Source: Reticulitermes speratus (lineage: Eukaryota; Arthropoda; Insecta; Blattodea; Rhinotermitidae). Taken from it: DNA of 64,000 nucleotides. Position 1 is the first letter of the stretch; each line of letters opens with the position of its first letter. A program made the position numbers and the translations under genes. Under the pieces are notes generated by a model that was not told the DNA's origin, ran no database searches, and saw only the letters and a program-made list of their open reading frames with translations. Of the stretch, positions 32,601 through 42,404 are shown in pieces. The stretch is taken from positions 20,152,635-20,216,634 of the forward strand of contig JAJKFL010000005.1 in the NCBI GenBank assembly GCA_021186555.1, in the 5' to 3' direction.

Positions 32601-35600
32601 AGGCAAGCAGAACTTCTTTAAGTACGCAGTTATTATTACATTTGTCGCAGGTCAGTATACTGTATTCGAATGAGCTTGATTTTAACTGTTAGATGCACTA
32701 TGAGTGATATTGCTAGTGCCAATAGGTTTTGTGTAACAATGATTCAGATTGCGGACATGAGGTGGTGGTAAATGTCAGATAGCAGACAGCAGTAATGTCG
32801 GACAGTATCCGACATTACCTGCTACATGTCAGTTGGTCTTTCTTTTGGCAAATCAAAGGCGTCTGAAATTCAGCACCTTAAGAAGGCTTAAATAATTTCA
32901 GTAATGGAGGGCTCACTTGGTTTTGAAGACATTACAACCATAAATGCTCTGCGAATCCAGTGGTGTCTGGATAAATAACACATTGTTTGGAATTTTGCGG
33001 TATGATTCTCTCTTTTCAACATAAAGAGAGGATATCAGGGTTGATAGACTTGATATGTTGCTTGTTCCACACGTGCAAGACAAAGGATATGTGGTTTGAA
33101 GTCATGGGACAACAAAGACATGGTAAAAGCAATAGTGTCCGACATTACCCGCCACTTTTCTCAGAAGACTGTTTTGCACTTTTCTTACTCAAACCATTAC
33201 ATCTTTGATAATATTTATCTTAATATCTTGGGCCTTTTCAGGCTACTAATTAAAAAATATGAAATGATATTCTGGTACAAAAAACTTTAAAAAAATTGTT
33301 CTGACATACCAAAAACTTTGAAAAACAAAATGATATCCAGCAATCCCCACCCTTGCTCTACTTGTAGAAAAGTGAGGAGATTATTGATTACCCTGTGTGT
33401 GGACATATAACTTCACAGCTATTCTAACAACTTCATATAATCTTAACAGTTGACAACATCGTTAAATAGAACACACACCAGCAAAATATGCAGTAGATTC
33501 TCAGTGTTCATGATTAATTGTGGTTGATAAAACCATAATGAACATCAGAATCCATTTTCAATATAAATGTCGATTTTATTCCAGTTTGATTCCAAAAACT
33601 TATGAAATAATATGAAATAATAAAAATATAAAGCGACCTCAAAAAGCGTAAAAAGCATGAATGTTTATTTTTAGTAAAATAGAAATAATTTTTTAAACAT
33701 AAACTGCATTAAATGATTCAAGGAGAGTCTCATTCCATAAAGAATGAAAGCAGTCAACCTCATTTAATGAAAGGCAGAGCTTGACTGAACCGAGAATGAT
33801 CCACACAGTAGTAGGAGAATGAGGGAAGCTGATTTGCCAGCCATGTGGTCTCATTTCTATTTGTCAGGACCAGGCATGGAAGGCTCAAATACCAAACTTC
33901 AGTGTCCATGAACATCAAGATTCTACTGTAAGAGTGTGTTTACTTTCATCTCTTTTGAGAGGTTAAATTTTAATAATAATGATAATTGTGATGGTGTCGC
34001 TAGAATGCCTTGAGCTGCTAAATAATTTTTATTTTCTCAAGTGTGATGTGACAGCACTTTTAAGCCTCGGTTATTCTGTGTCAGTGACTCTCAAATTTTG
34101 TGTCCCATACCCTAAGTCACATTGCCTTTGTGAGAAAGTAGCACCAGCACTTACTCAGCACTCGAGCAAATCACTGCAGACTTATAGCATAATATTATTG
34201 TTACCTGGTGTTCGTCCTCTGGCGTAAAGCAGCCAGGGCATAAAGTTGATCACTAACTTCTACCTAATGCCAAGATTAAGAATAATTGGATCTGTACATT
34301 ACTCCACCTGTGTGCCTTCACAGCATGGACATGGACAAATCTACATGGATAACATTTAGACAAAATTGTCCAACTTCTCGTAATTTAATATTATTCATTC
34401 TGTTCATTGTGACTACATTCACCCACATATACCAACAAATGCACACAATTTATATAAAATCACAGATGGTCCATATACGTGAACATGATGGTAATTTATC
34501 GCTGAGTCATACATGTGATTTTATATAAATTTTTATACATTTATATTTTATTATTTATTATATTATATTTTATTAGCATTTTATATAAATTGTGTGCATT
34601 TGTTGGTGATTCTTCTAATTTGATTTTTTCCTGACTACAGTTAAAATGCAGAATACAGAAACCTAGAAGCTTCATTACTTTTGGAGTTCATAACCCATTA
34701 GATGGTTTTCACAAATTATACTTGAGTCATGACCATGAGTTTGGAAATAGCTGGTCTGCACCGTGTTCCACATCTTTTTTGACATGGAATTAAAATTTAT
34801 TATACTATTCGCCATTCTGACTGATGATTATTTTCTGTAGGATAGCACCAGATCACATACACCGCATAAGGAGAGACACAGAGGCACCTGAACCTGAAGG
34901 AAACAAGGAAAGCCTGAGACAAGCAGGAGACAAGACAATCATCAGCACCATCAAACGGGAAGCCAGGAAGTTCTGCGAGAATGGAGGAGGAATGTGAGTC
35001 AAGAATACAGTACACAGTAAATGCCATTAATCTAGCACCCATGGGACTGCATAGGTGCCAGATTATCAAATATTTTGTATTATCAGATAGTATGTGTACT
35101 GCCTTAAGTTCTTACAGGTTATTTTTTGTTACTGCTCCTATACTTGGGCTGCACAACTAATCAGAGGAGTATTCCATTTGAATATCTCCTTCATGTGTTG
35201 TTTGAGGGTCATCAGGGTCCTCTTCTGTGTTTTCTGGAGTCTTCATAACTGAAGAAGTTGATGGAGCAGGAGACATATGGTCAGGAGATACCACATCAGT
35301 TGATGTACAAACATTCTTGGAAGCCTTTTTGAGCATGTCCCTGAGATCTGCCTGTTTCACTGATGAAGCTTTTTGTTTGTTTGTTTGTTTGTTTGTTTGT
35401 TTGTTTGTTTGTTTGTTTGTTTGTGAAATGCAAAACTTCCCGTCTTGGGACTACTCTCCTCAAGTGCTGGATTATCAGGATTCCAAATTGTCAGATGACA
35501 AATTAAAGGAATTTTGCAATATTGAACTTTGAATGTTTTATCAAGTGTTCTTTGTATGGAATACACAAAATGGAGAAATTGTGAACATCTGCTCATCCTC

Positions 35601-38600
35601 ATGTTCTGTCCCAAAACTACTGAAATTTTGTATTGGGGAACAGGGGTTATAAACTTACAGATGGTTGAATAAACGTTATTTTGAGTCACATTAATCCAAG
35701 AGGACCCATACTGCAGGCCTATATAAAGCATAAATGCAACTACCCGTTTATTATAAACATCTCATTGCATAAAAATTTGGTACATGTATGATATATCAGT
35801 CCTGATACAGTCTAACAATACAACAGCTGCTATCTCTGCAAATAGTTGGATTTGTATGAGAAATTTACTTGACTGGATGAAATAACTGCCTTCTTCAATA
35901 CCTGTTAGTTGTGTAACGTGTAAAGACATTTTCCACCCTTTTTGGAGCCTGTTAGGTTAATTAGCATCCTCACAAGAGTCTGACATTGTCCCTCCCATAA
36001 TGAATCCAGTCCACACCATCAGACATTATTTCGTTAGGTACCATTATATTGAATGCATGAGTTTCCATCCGTATAACACAGCTGTTGTACATTAATATAA
36101 AAATGATAATGACTACCTTACAAGCCTGGCTTTATAAACATGTCATAATTGTACCTTCACCTCTGTTGTCATCCTTACTGGATACTGTGATGAATCAGCC
36201 ATGTTAGTTTTACAAGTTGTGTCTATCTGTTTTAAGATGGTATTGTTGTTTGTTATATATTGAATTGATGTAGATTGTGTTGTAACTGATTTTGTAAACT
36301 GAATTTGACATGTCCAATGTTGCATTTTTGGTGACTGAATGGATGACTAAATAAACAATAAACAACAAGCCATACTACATGTTCAATACATTTTCTGGTC
36401 ATGCTTAGGTGATGCTAGTATTTCATTTTCTAGTTGTCTTGTTGCCCTTGCCTGGTCTTTCTCTGTTCAGAAAACAGTATTTATTTGTAAATACTTACCA
36501 AATAAGATCTAAAATTAAGATATGTCGTGTAACCATACTGCAGCAGCAGGGTCTTTCTGCCATTTGCATGTAGGTGCACATACAGGCTACATTCCATTTA
36601 CATAAGTTTTAAAGGGATTTAATAATGTTCTTCTTGTTCAAAATGTGTATATGTGCTGCTTCAAGCAACTTTTATCTAAAATAATCTAAGGGCTGATCTA
36701 CATTGGTCATCAGATTCTGCATGCTGTACCGAGCATTCAGTGGAGAACCTCTGGCTTCTGGAGTGGTTGAACGCAGAGATGACTTTGGTGGAGAAACCCC
36801 TGAGTATCGCAGGGGGGAAAGCGCATCTGTGGCTGCAGTGGGTGGGCACCATGACCCTTCTCTCCCTCCAACACCTTGTCCTGCCAAAGTGGACTATGCA
36901 ACTCCTGTTTTCGCCAAGAACTACCAGGGTGTATGGCGCTATGTGGTGCAGATCCCATATGAAGGTTACTTCACTCAGACTGTGGAAGTAACTAGATGTC
37001 TGTGAGTACAAAGTGCCTCCTGTCATGTAATGTTAACAGTATCACTTTTCTGACAAGGTTATTACTTTGAAAGAACATTTACAATTTTTGCGTTAGTACC
37101 CAACTGAAATTTGAACACTAACACCTGTTAGATTTTTAGTGATTACTCACATGTTTAAGGCATTACAAGAACATTACAATTTAAAATTCACAATTGTAAT
37201 AAACAATCTTGTGTTCAAGACAAACACGCTGTCATTACCTGGATGGTGGTTGCCTGTCTTCACCAAGATGGACAAGCCTGCTCGTTGCTGAAATTTATTA
37301 CCCCGACACCTTCCTGCCAGCTGCACCAGGAGGAAGGTGGCCTTCACACAGAAATCCAGTGACTGGAGAAAATCCACCTCCAGTAAATGATTTCCAGAAC
37401 TACCAGCAGTATTTACAAAAGAGAGCAGGTGTCCAAACACCAGTATCCACTGAAAGTCCAACCATAACAACACAGGCACCAAGCAAAAACCCCTCCCAAT
37501 GTGATGGTGTTGATGATATAGGTTGTTTTCAGGTAGGATTTCTTTCCAATAAATACTAACTTTATGGTATGGGGTCCACCTTCAGTAGTTGACACTTACT
37601 GACCTGGTTCTTAAATTGTCAGCTTTGAAGAAGCCCAAACATTAATCACTGAATTCCAAAATCAAATAATTGCGTTTCACTCTCAATCAATTCATTTTAT
37701 GTCTTCTCAAATTATTTCTTCAAAATGTCATTCCAATTTAATCCTCCCATTTTTTGTCAGCTGTCCACAGTAGTCTTTTTCTTGACCTTTGCAACCAAAA
37801 TTTACACACATTTCTGGTCTCCCTGTGCATTCCTCCTGTTCCAGTCATCTTGTTACTTCAGATATGGTTGCCTAAAAGTAAAAATACGTGAAGGATATAA
37901 ATTACAAAATTTCTCATTATATCACATGCATTCAACAATGCAGTCACTTTTCCTTTTAGCACAAGTATATTTTTATTGCAATATAGCAACGTATTACACA
38001 TTTCAACCCTTTCTAGTCATCTGCAGGCAAGTTCTGTTATCAAAATGAAAATGTACACAAACAAGTAGCACCACACTGCCCTGGGATTCCAGGCTGTATC
38101 ATGTATATAGATACTGTGAAGTTAAATATATTTAAAACTTATTTCAAGTTTAAAACCTGTGTCTAGATATCATTTTTGACAAACTCTTGGCCCTGCTTCA
38201 GCACCTATCCAACATTAGAATGACAAATCATTTGGAATCAATAACACTGCAAGATTTTATTAATATTAATCAGTGACAAGTTGTTTTAGTACTTAGAAGT
38301 TTTCATGGTGGGTGTTACTTAGATTACGGTCATCTGGGTTTTACACCATATACCACGTAGTTTGTTCTACCTCCATTTTCAAGGTTACTAAATTTGGTTC
38401 ATTTTGTGAGGTGTCCACCTGAACCAAATTCCTTCACCCTGCAGATGGAGGCAGCATATTCCTGGAAAATGTCGGAGAAAATTTGTTATAATACATGATG
38501 TAAAGACCCAGAAGAATGTTATTTGGGATTTAATACTTATTCTATTTCAGGTCCGTTTGTACTATGACTGGTTCCTCATCCCTGGAAGCTGCAAGTGCTG

Positions 38601-38658
38601 GAGACCTGACTACTTCTCTCGCTACATCAGGCGGAAGGTTGTCACTTCTGATCTCTAA
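29410..38658 (+). CDS. Spaetzle-family cystine-knot cytokine (spz3/spz4 type), seven coding exons
   Basis: This host gene encodes a secreted ligand of the spaetzle family; members bind Toll-type receptors in embryonic patterning, immunity or neurotrophic signalling. Coding exons: 29410-29611, 30850-30964, 31683-31820, 34841-34993, 36714-37001, 37220-37532, 38551-38658. All junctions are AG/GT and the phases (1,2,2,2,2,0) agree, giving 438 codons ending in TAA. Residues 1-30 form a plausible signal peptide (MIKYFPLLFQVCVV start). The middle is a pro-region with an RIRR processing-type site near residue 162 and an NKT glycosylation site. The cystine knot spans about 258-425 with CPAKVDYATPVFAKNYQG, VVQIPYEGYFTQTVEVTRC, CHYLDGGCLSSPRW, CDGVDDIGC and SCKCWRPDYF, eight cysteines in all. 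A Pro/Thr-rich loop of about 55 residues sits within the knot. Which paralogue (spz3 or spz4) is not decided; the start codon is uncertain. Confidence 0.9.
29949..30567. mobile_element. 619-bp fold-back element with hairpin motifs, possibly Penelope-like derived (in intron 1)
   Basis: Inverted arms of about 205 bases (29,951-30,155 and 30,328-30,535) flank a 172-base spacer. TTGTAACAAT occurs at 29,939-29,948 and again at 30,568-30,577, a likely 10-base target-site duplication; a 32-base extension (30,536-30,567) lies only on the right side. Each arm carries the motif CGAGGAT or AGAGGAT, GGCAC, five bases, GTGCC, GAAACATATG (minus strand in the left arm near 30,045-30,010, plus strand in the right arm near 30,440-30,475). 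It has no coding sequence. Confidence 0.75.
30850..30964 (+). CDS. Spaetzle-like gene, exon 2
   Basis: The acceptor is CTTCTTGACCAG, the donor GTAAGT. It encodes THGYSIQNSLYNLCGDL and FIPQNPMGQKVLGAVYP of the pro-region. Entering phase 1 and leaving phase 2 match its neighbours. Confidence 0.88.
31191..31586 (+). mobile_element. Internally deleted pogo-like DNA element (intron 2)
   Basis: The left end ATAGAATTCCTTTAATCCAG matches, in reverse orientation, the right end ATTAAAGGAATTCTACTAT. Near its 3' side the plus strand encodes SPGPSASLVETEETPENIK and EGDIRMQYSSDWLCSPNIG, which match the minus-strand reading of the element at 35,014-35,521. The catalytic part of a transposase is missing. 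Pogo/Tigger membership is inferred from CAGTAGAA-type ends. Confidence 0.65.
31683..31820 (+). CDS. Spaetzle-like gene, exon 3
   Basis: The acceptor is GCCTTTTATCAG, the donor GTAAGT. It encodes ELIRNKTLEYFSKTLPILK and PRVAKYHQNPAQWST; NKT is a possible N-glycosylation site. Confidence 0.88.
31908..32190 (-). mobile_element. Very decayed RTE-type LINE tail
   Basis: AACCAGAAAGTTCATCACC, CTACACTGAACCACTTCAAT and GATTTTAATATTATCCTAG keep the order of the LINE 3' ends at 24,075 and 26,619, with many changes. A (TTTC)n run occupies 32,062-32,103 within it. Confidence 0.5.
32793..32817. repeat. Short perfect hairpin
   Basis: TAATGTCGGA, five bases, TCCGACATTA form a perfect 10-bp inverted repeat in intron 3 of the spaetzle-like gene; GTCCGACATTACC recurs at about 33,138. 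Confidence 0.7.
33491..33928. mobile_element. 438-bp pogo/Tigger-type MITE (intron 3)
   Basis: The left end CAGTAGATTCTCAGTGTTCA and the right end, read inward, CAGTAGAATCTTGATGTTCA agree at most positions. CAGTAGAA-type ends are typical of pogo/Tigger relatives in arthropods. The interior has no coding frame. Confidence 0.7.
34205..34345 (+). mobile_element. 3' fragment of SINE family A (intron 3)
   Basis: GGCGTAAAGCAGCCAGGGCA, AACTTCTACCTAATGCCAAG, ATTAAGAATAATTGGATCTG and TTCACAGCATGGACATGGAC keep the family A order with many substitutions, so it is an old copy. Confidence 0.6.
34431..34607. repeat. Fold-back repeat with 30-bp perfect arms (intron 3)
   Basis: ACCAACAAATGCACACAATT and the ten bases after it (34,431-34,460) are inverted exactly at 34,578-34,607. 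A second inverted pair, TTTATATAAAATCACA and TGTGATTTTATATAAA (34,449-34,464 and 34,514-34,529), lies inside. Confidence 0.85.
34841..34993 (+). CDS. Spaetzle-like gene, exon 4
   Basis: The acceptor is TTATTTTCTGTAG, the donor GTGAGT. It encodes IAPDHIHRIRRDTEAPEPEG, with a basic RIRR site that could be a protease cleavage point, and KREARKFCENGGG. A pogo-like element begins about 20 bases after the donor. Confidence 0.88.
35014..35521 (-). mobile_element. Internally deleted pogo-like DNA element (intron 4)
   Basis: The ends CAGTAAATGCCATTAATCTA and, read inward from the right, ATTGCAAAATTCCTTTAATT resemble each other and the ends of the copy at 31,191. The minus strand encodes MLKKASKNVCTSTDVVSPDH, SPAPSTSSVMKTPENTEED and EGDIQMEYSSD. 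A (TTTG)n run of about fourteen units lies at 35,370-35,424. It is inserted opposite in orientation to the intron 2 copy. Confidence 0.65.
35522..36713. other. Intron 4 of the spaetzle-like gene, remainder
   Basis: A faint trace of a LINE tail (AATGAATCCAGTCCACACC at about 35,998-36,016) is visible. Nothing else was recognised. Confidence 0.4.
36714..37001 (+). CDS. Spaetzle-like gene, exon 5 (start of cystine knot)
   Basis: The acceptor CATTGGTCATCAG has a poor pyrimidine tract; the donor is GTGAGT. It encodes FCMLYRAFSGEP, a linker with VVERRDDF, and the first half of the knot: CPAKVDYATPVFAKNYQGVW and RYVVQIPYEGYFTQTVEVTR, ending in Cys. Confidence 0.92.
37220..37532 (+). CDS. Spaetzle-like gene, exon 6
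   Basis: The acceptor is CTTGTGTTCAAG, the donor CAG/GTAGGA at phase 0. It encodes QTRCHYLDGGCLSSPRW and LLVAEIYYPDT, then the Pro/Thr/Asn/Gln-rich loop, then CDGVDDIGCFQ. Confidence 0.92.
38551..38658 (+). CDS. Spaetzle-like gene, last coding exon
   Basis: The acceptor is TTATTCTATTTCAG. It encodes VRLYYDWFLIPGSCKCWRPD, then YFSRYIRRKVVTSDL and TAA. The final two cysteines complete the knot. Confidence 0.92.
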   Translation, partial: VRLYYDWFLIPGSCKCWRPDYFSRYIRRKVVTSDL

Positions 38659-41600
38659 CGCCACATGTCACAGGTCATCAGCTGATACCTGTACAATACC
38701 TTACTTAACACTGTCTATTATTATTCAACCAGGAATAATGAAGGACACATAAGGTGACACAATATTGTCAGTACAAGTTTCATCCTATTCAAAGAGATGT
38801 TCTTCTCATTTAAACATTTCCCAGTCTTGTACTTGATAACTGCCAATCATTCCAGTCCCCTCCCTTCAGTTTCCTTCCTTCAGTCATACTGTAAATTCCT
38901 TTCAGCCATTATCGTCTATGTTTCCTGCTACCACATTTTAAAGTTGACTTTGCAATGAGTTAAATGATTTCTTTATTTTGTAAACTTCCTACAAAAGTAT
39001 TTTATTTGTATCCCTACAAAATGTATTTTTATATCCATATTCCTTTCAGACTCTGAATGCACAGTTGTACAAGTAAGGTCATTATTTGTTTGTTGTCACA
39101 TTACAACACCCAAGTGTGTCAAGCTTACACTGCACAAACATGTAGACCTCAGTTTGTGTCAGTAAATTTTTAGTTCTCTCTTTTGAATTGCAATATAAGC
39201 CAGAGGATAAGAAATGAGTGAAGCTAAATTTCATATTTCTATCAGTCACATACTTTTAATTACCCTGTCAAAGATTGCATTCTCCTCATTACTTGGACCT
39301 GAGAGAAGTTCAATATAAACTCAAGGGTAGTACAGTGAGTTTCTGTGAACACTGACTCAGGTGGGAGACTTGGATGTCATGTCACGCTGACCCATCAGGC
39401 TTTAAGCTCATTTCATGTGTTGTGCTTTCTAGAAAAATCTTTGTAGAATGCATTACACAGTACTTATTATTTAGGTTCTATCCGACAAAGTGTACATTTG
39501 TTGGATAGAACCTAAATAATCAAAAAATGTAGGTATGAATAACATAAAAAACCAGTACTTATTATTTGAATAAAAAAAGTATATGTTTCAAATTAAATGC
39601 TGGTATTATGTGCATCATGGATAAAACAAACTCTGCTGATCTGTTGTGACTGGCAAGTGTTGCTGGTCTCAGGTGGCTGTAACACTGCCAATTTCATTTC
39701 ATTCTTAACCTCCACAAGTGTGCTCCAAATGCAGTATGTCAGCATTTAGGCACAGATATTCCCACATAATAACATAGTTAACAGGTCAAAAAATGTCACA
39801 TTCCAAGACTGACTTTCTCATACAAACATTTGCCTATAAAGATAAATGTAGCCATGTGTCCAAGCATCACATAATTTAGGCATGTAGCTGAACAGAGAAC
39901 ACACTAATACCCAATAAAGGAAGGTGAATTGTTCTAGCCTAAACACACTTAGGGTCAATATTGGGTTTCTAGAATACATCCCTCTGGTACTCACATAAAA
40001 TTTTGGAAACTGGATCTGTTTATGTTCTCAGGTCAGAAGGTTGGGAGGGACATACTGAATTAAGTTCATTAGAAAGACCTATCTCAACCACTGGACCAGA
40101 TCCAGTTTCCAAAACATTGTGTTCCATTCAGAATAGCAGACAATGGATATGGTCCCAATACCCAGTAATGCCAAGTGTAATATGCCTTCATCAAAACCCT
40201 TTGGAATGGATTTATGGAACCAAACTTCAATCACTAGAATGTTCAATGTTGGTAACCCATATATTTGAATATGGGTTAATTGTGTACATATAATTAATCT
40301 ATTTATTGCTTATCATTATTTTGTTTGCAGATGTATGATTTATTCTGGTCAGAGTAAACTTATGAGTGGGGTTCCTGTTTTTCTGGGATATGATACCACA
40401 TTACTGGGTAATTGGTTACCCAGTGAAGTGGCGTCATCCCTGAAGAATGTAAACCTAAAAACTGGCAACTTGTTACTGGCTTTAGGCCTAATTATTTTAC
40501 TTAAGCACAGTATGTCAGCAGAGTAACATAAATAATTACAGAGTTATGATTTTGTAACTGCTGGATCATTTATGAAAATTGAATTTCTTTTAATTAATCT
40601 CTTTACATATATACTGTTATTTAACATAACAGTGTGCGATAAAACTCTCTTACAAACACAGATGAAAGACTGTGTCTTTCAATTTGCTTCTTGTGTTTAC
40701 TGTCTCTTCAAAAAGGGACTCCCTTGGCTGTTCCAGTTCAAGTATTCAGATAAGTTCTCACATATTTATAGCTTCAGCGTGATACTGAATTTTAATTCTA
40801 CATCCTCTGAGATATCCATTGCTTTATTGAAAAATGGCATGAAGTGTTCCTATCACAAATATGTACACATGTTGTAGTTTCTTGCAGAATTCTATTTTGT
40901 GAGCATAACTGTGATTTCTAATTCCTTAGAACAGCATACAGTATCTGAATTTCTAACTTCATGCATAATGGATTAAATATTAACATCATTGAAAATTTCA
41001 AATACTTTTATATTCATGTAGTATTGTGTATATTTGTACCATTAATGAAAAAGCAGAATTGTATTCTAGTGTAACAATTTTCATTCCGTACTGTGTACTC
41101 ATGTATGACAGCACTGGATATGATTACAAAACCCAGTAAATTAACAATATTATAAAGTCTGTTGCATAGTTGTACTATAGATAATAAGCTGAAAAATGAA
41201 GTATTTTCTTTGGAAGAAAATAGATATAAAGTATATGCTATTTCTGACACGTTCACAGACAGGAATATATACACTGACGCGAACGTGCAGTCTGTTGGCA
41301 GTAAGTTTAAACTTAACCTATATTCAGGGTGTATGGAGTAGGTCTGAGGTCAAATAAATAACCTGCATATGGTTTGTTGAATAGCCTACTCATGTTTTGT
41401 GGAATATCCACTTTATAGAAAACCCCTGGTCATGGGATCACTCTGTGAAACTCTGTCCCTGCCAGCGCATAACAAACCAAACCATGACTGTGCATATATG
41501 TACTGTAATATGATAACTGTTATGAAAGCACTGTGTGAATTTGATTACATGGTACATAATGTGTATCATATTAATTTAAATAAAGTAAGACTGCCAGTAT

Positions 41601-41929
41601 TTTATAATTCCTTATTGTTATCATTACTTAGAATAGAATAGAATACATAATGTGTTCGAGCCCTTAAAGACCTGATGCACGTAGGCCTTTATATGACAGG
41701 CCCATTGTTTCCCCTTTTTCTCTAGCATTTTCTCTCTAGGAAAGAACCTTATCCAAGTCCCACAGCCTTACTAAAGGCCAGGATTGATCTTGGATGAGTT
41801 CTCCTAATCCTACATGTGATATAATCACAAGTCCATCACATGCAGATGCTTTGGTAGAGTGTTGTGGCCAAACATAAGGTCACAAACCCTCAAAGTTATA
41901 CATAACTGAAAAATATATCAAGTATAGGT
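38659..41929. other. 3' UTR/downstream flank of the spaetzle-like gene
   Basis: Repeat-poor AT-rich DNA with only short frames. AATAAA words occur at about 39,914 and 41,353, but no polyadenylation site can be chosen. A short hairpin insertion lies at 39,473-39,552. Some or all of the first kilobase may be 3' UTR. Confidence 0.4.
39466..39520. repeat. 23-bp hairpin flanked by a 15-base direct repeat
   Basis: Arms 39,466-39,488 and 39,498-39,520 (ATTATTTAGGTTCTATCCGA … TAGAACCTAAATAAT) pair at 22 of 23 positions. CAGTACTTATTATTT occurs at 39,458-39,472 and again at 39,553-39,567, framing an 80-base insert. Confidence 0.8.
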
Positions 41930-41978
41930 TCCGGCCCAATAAACGTATTGGCCGAGCGCTCCCTTGCTAAATGCCTTT

Positions 41979-42205
41979 AGGTTCCCCTTGTGGAGCCCCT
42001 GTAAAACGACATGCTCTGTTTCCAGAGCCTTCTATTACTTCTCTTGGAGACCTCAGTATAGGAGCCGTCCTTCCAGGTTCACCTCACAGAGCCTCTATAA
42101 AGAGAGAGATGCTCCATTTCCAAAGCCTTCCTTGACATATCTCTTGGAGTCTCCAGTAAAGGAACCCCCTCCAGGTTCCCCCTGTGGAGCCCCTATACAG
42201 AGAGC
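41979..42205 (+). repeat. 96-98-bp tandem repeats in the LINE 5' UTR
   Basis: The phrase AGGTTCCCC(T)…GGAGCCCCTxTA starts at 41,979, 42,075 and 42,173, giving two full units and one partial. Each full unit also has GCTC(T/C)(G/A)TTTCCA(G/A)AGCCTTC and CTCTTGGAG. Confidence 0.85.
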
Positions 42206-42404
42206 CACTTCCGAGGCAGGCAACAGGCGCATGTCTGTGCACATGTCCGGGCCTCTGAGCAGCATGCCAGCTGGCACCACTGGGGCTGGGGCCGTTCCCC
42301 TCCAGGACGGCCCAACAAGACTCCTCTCTTCGTAACAGGAGCCACCGACACGCGCGGCTTTCTCACGTGGTTAATGACTTTGTCCCAGTAGTCTGTCCGC
42401 CCAG

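Noticed and set aside
39914-39919. AATAAA as the polyadenylation signal of the spaetzle-like gene
   Set aside because: It is more than 1.2 kb from the stop codon in AT-rich DNA and has no supporting downstream element.
41964-42335. A 123-codon plus-strand frame
   Set aside because: It reads through the tandem-repeated 5' UTR of the LINE and has no similarity to a known domain.
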